Shown here: positions 5,865-6,739 of the stretch, piece by piece
Numbering within the stretch: the stretch's first letter is position 1
Layout of the letters: each line of letters starts with the position of its first letter
NCBI GenBank assembly: GCA_044870295.1
Contig: JBIOYQ010000025.1
Location: 1-6,739, forward strand
Length of the DNA: 6,739 bases
DNA from: AC-52 sp044870295
GTDB lineage: Bacteria > Actinomycetota > UBA4738
Reading direction: 5' to 3'
The notes under the pieces: model-generated
What the model was told of the DNA's origin: nothing
What the model saw: only the letters and a program-made list of their open reading frames with translations
Database searches by the model: none
Position numbers and translations under genes: made by a program

Positions 5865-6739
5865 TCAGGAGCGTAGCGCGGTGGCGAACCGTTCGAAGTT
5901 GGCCAGGAACCGTTCGACGTCGTCCGTGCCGTGCTGCACCGACAGCATCCACTGCTCGGCCTTGCCCCAGAGCGGCAGGAAGACGCCGCCACCGAGCTGG
6001 TACAGCCAGTGGCAGTGGCTGAACCGGTCGTCGATCTCCAGGAAGTCCCGGTAGTTGCGGATCCGGGTGGGGGAGAACGTCACGCACCCTTTGGCCCCGA
6101 TGGCCACCACGTGCGCCGGCAGCTCGAGGCGTTCGATGACCTGCGTGCAGCCATCGACCATGAGCCGGCGGAGGCGATCGAAGTGCCGGTACGCATCGTC
6201 GGTGAGGATCTCCGTGAGGGTTGCCCGTGCCGCCGCCATCAGCAGGGGATTGCCGTTGAACGTGCCGACTTGCTCGTAGTCGCCGGTCACCACGTGCTCC
6301 ATCACCTCGGCCGTGCCGCCCACGGCCGCCCCAGACAGCCCCCCGCCCATCGCCTTGGCCAGGCAGACGATGTCCGGCGTGACCCCGAACAGCCGGGTCG
6401 CCCCGCCCGGGTGGATGGTCAGGCCGGTCTTCACCTCGTCGTAGGCGAGCAGCGCGCCGTGCTGACGAGTGAGCTCGCGAACGCCTTCCAGGTAGCCCGG
6501 ATCCGGCGGGATGATGCCGGCGTTCATCATCACCGGCTCCATGATCACGCCGGCGATCTCGTCCTGGTGATCGGCGAAGATGCCCTTCATGGCCTCGAGG
6601 TCGTTGAACGGCACCACCAGGGCCAGCCGCACCATCTCCGCCGGGATACCGCTGCTCGCGGCCACGCTGTTGGGGCGGTCGGCCGGACCCAGCTCGGGCA
6701 GCAGCTGGTACACCGACACCTGCACCGAGTCGTGATGGC
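5865..6739 (-). CDS. HemL-like class III aminotransferase/aminomutase, PLP-dependent (N-terminus beyond window)
   Basis: 290 residues are visible, read from the right edge; the family averages about 430, so roughly 140 N-terminal residues are missing. The GTG at 6725 is internal, because the preceding in-window codons give HHDS, matching the conserved Y-H-G-H-x-D-S of glutamate-1-semialdehyde aminomutase (HemL). Further matches: SSGIP (29-32 region), VVPFNDLEA (41-49), AYDEVKTGL (98-106) with Asp100 as the cofactor pyridine-nitrogen partner, LAKAMGGG (126-133) with Lys128 (codon 6354-6356) as the Schiff-base lysine, and GTFNGNPL (158-165) for the PLP phosphate. The loop equivalent to the HemL gating loop (about 5-28) differs from the usual Gly/Ser-rich form and contains VYQLLPELGPAD. 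With no heme genes nearby and potA 3 bp downstream, a catabolic aminotransferase is more likely than true HemL. It is cytoplasmic, with substrate unknown. Confidence 0.88.
   Translation of the reverse strand, partial: HHDSVQVSVYQLLPELGPADRPNSVAASSGIPAEMVRLALVVPFNDLEAMKGIFADHQDEIAGVIMEPVMMNAGIIPPDPGYLEGVRELTRQHGALLAYDEVKTGLTIHPGGATRLFGVTPDIVCLAKAMGGGLSGAAVGGTAEVMEHVVTGDYEQVGTFNGNPLLMAAARATLTEILTDDAYRHFDRLRRLMVDGCTQVIERLELPAHVVAIGAKGCVTFSPTRIRNYRDFLEIDDRFSHCHWLYQLGGGVFLPLWGKAEQWMLSVQHGTDDVERFLANFERFATALRS

Noticed and set aside
4824..5876. Open frame of 350 codons on the + strand opposite potA
   Set aside because: It is a shadow of potA: low-complexity Leu/Gln/Val/Arg/His composition and no family motif, while the - strand frame has every ABC ATPase motif.
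5865..6725. GTG at 6725 as the true start of the aminotransferase
   Set aside because: It would delete the N-terminal third of the fold, and the codons just upstream encode the conserved HHDS motif. The gene is cut by the window edge.
1..6739. CRISPR arrays, tRNA or rRNA genes, insertion sequences, attachment sites
   Set aside because: I saw no regularly spaced repeats, cloverleaf, conserved rRNA stretch, transposase motif or terminal inverted repeats on either strand.

Overview
The window is high-GC, gene-dense bacterial DNA with almost no non-coding sequence. Coding is strongly biased to G/C in third positions, starts include two GTG codons that overlap the preceding stop, and the solute-binding protein has a Tat-type lipoprotein signal. 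This suggests a free-living, probably soil or sediment, high-GC bacterium. Actinomycetota or a neighbouring high-GC phylum fits best, but that is inference from style and not from a marker gene.

Layout. Five genes run on the + strand: the C-terminal end of a Rieske non-heme iron oxygenase alpha subunit (cut by the left edge, 2-364), a GcvT/DmdA-like folate-dependent demethylase or aminomethyltransferase (357-1511), and, after a 104-bp gap, a PotD-like Tat lipoprotein (1616-2911) with two PotB/PotC-like permeases (2904-3884, 3881-4762). Two genes on the - strand converge on them: the PotA-like ATPase (5861-4770) and, just upstream of it, a HemL-like class III aminotransferase (cut by the right edge, 6739-5865). 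Junctions within each strand are overlaps (8, 8 and 4 bp) or a 3-bp gap, so each strand looks like one or two translationally coupled units. The only real intergenic stretch (1512-1615) carries a plausible promoter followed directly by a perfect 14-bp palindrome and a third copy of its half-site, which looks like an operator for the transporter operon.

How the genes may work together. The four Pot-like proteins make a complete ABC importer of the polyamine/opine/amino-acid-derivative type: lipoprotein receptor, two permeases and one nucleotide-binding subunit. The neighbouring Rieske oxygenase and stand-alone GcvT-family protein are the kind of pair expected to remove methyl groups from a methylated amine or related compound, with the one-carbon unit going to tetrahydrofolate. 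The class III aminotransferase could then act on the amine or amino-acid product. A reasonable working model is an import-and-demethylate catabolic locus for a methylated nitrogen (or sulfonium) compound whose identity the sequence does not reveal. No CRISPR array, mobile element, tRNA or rRNA is visible.
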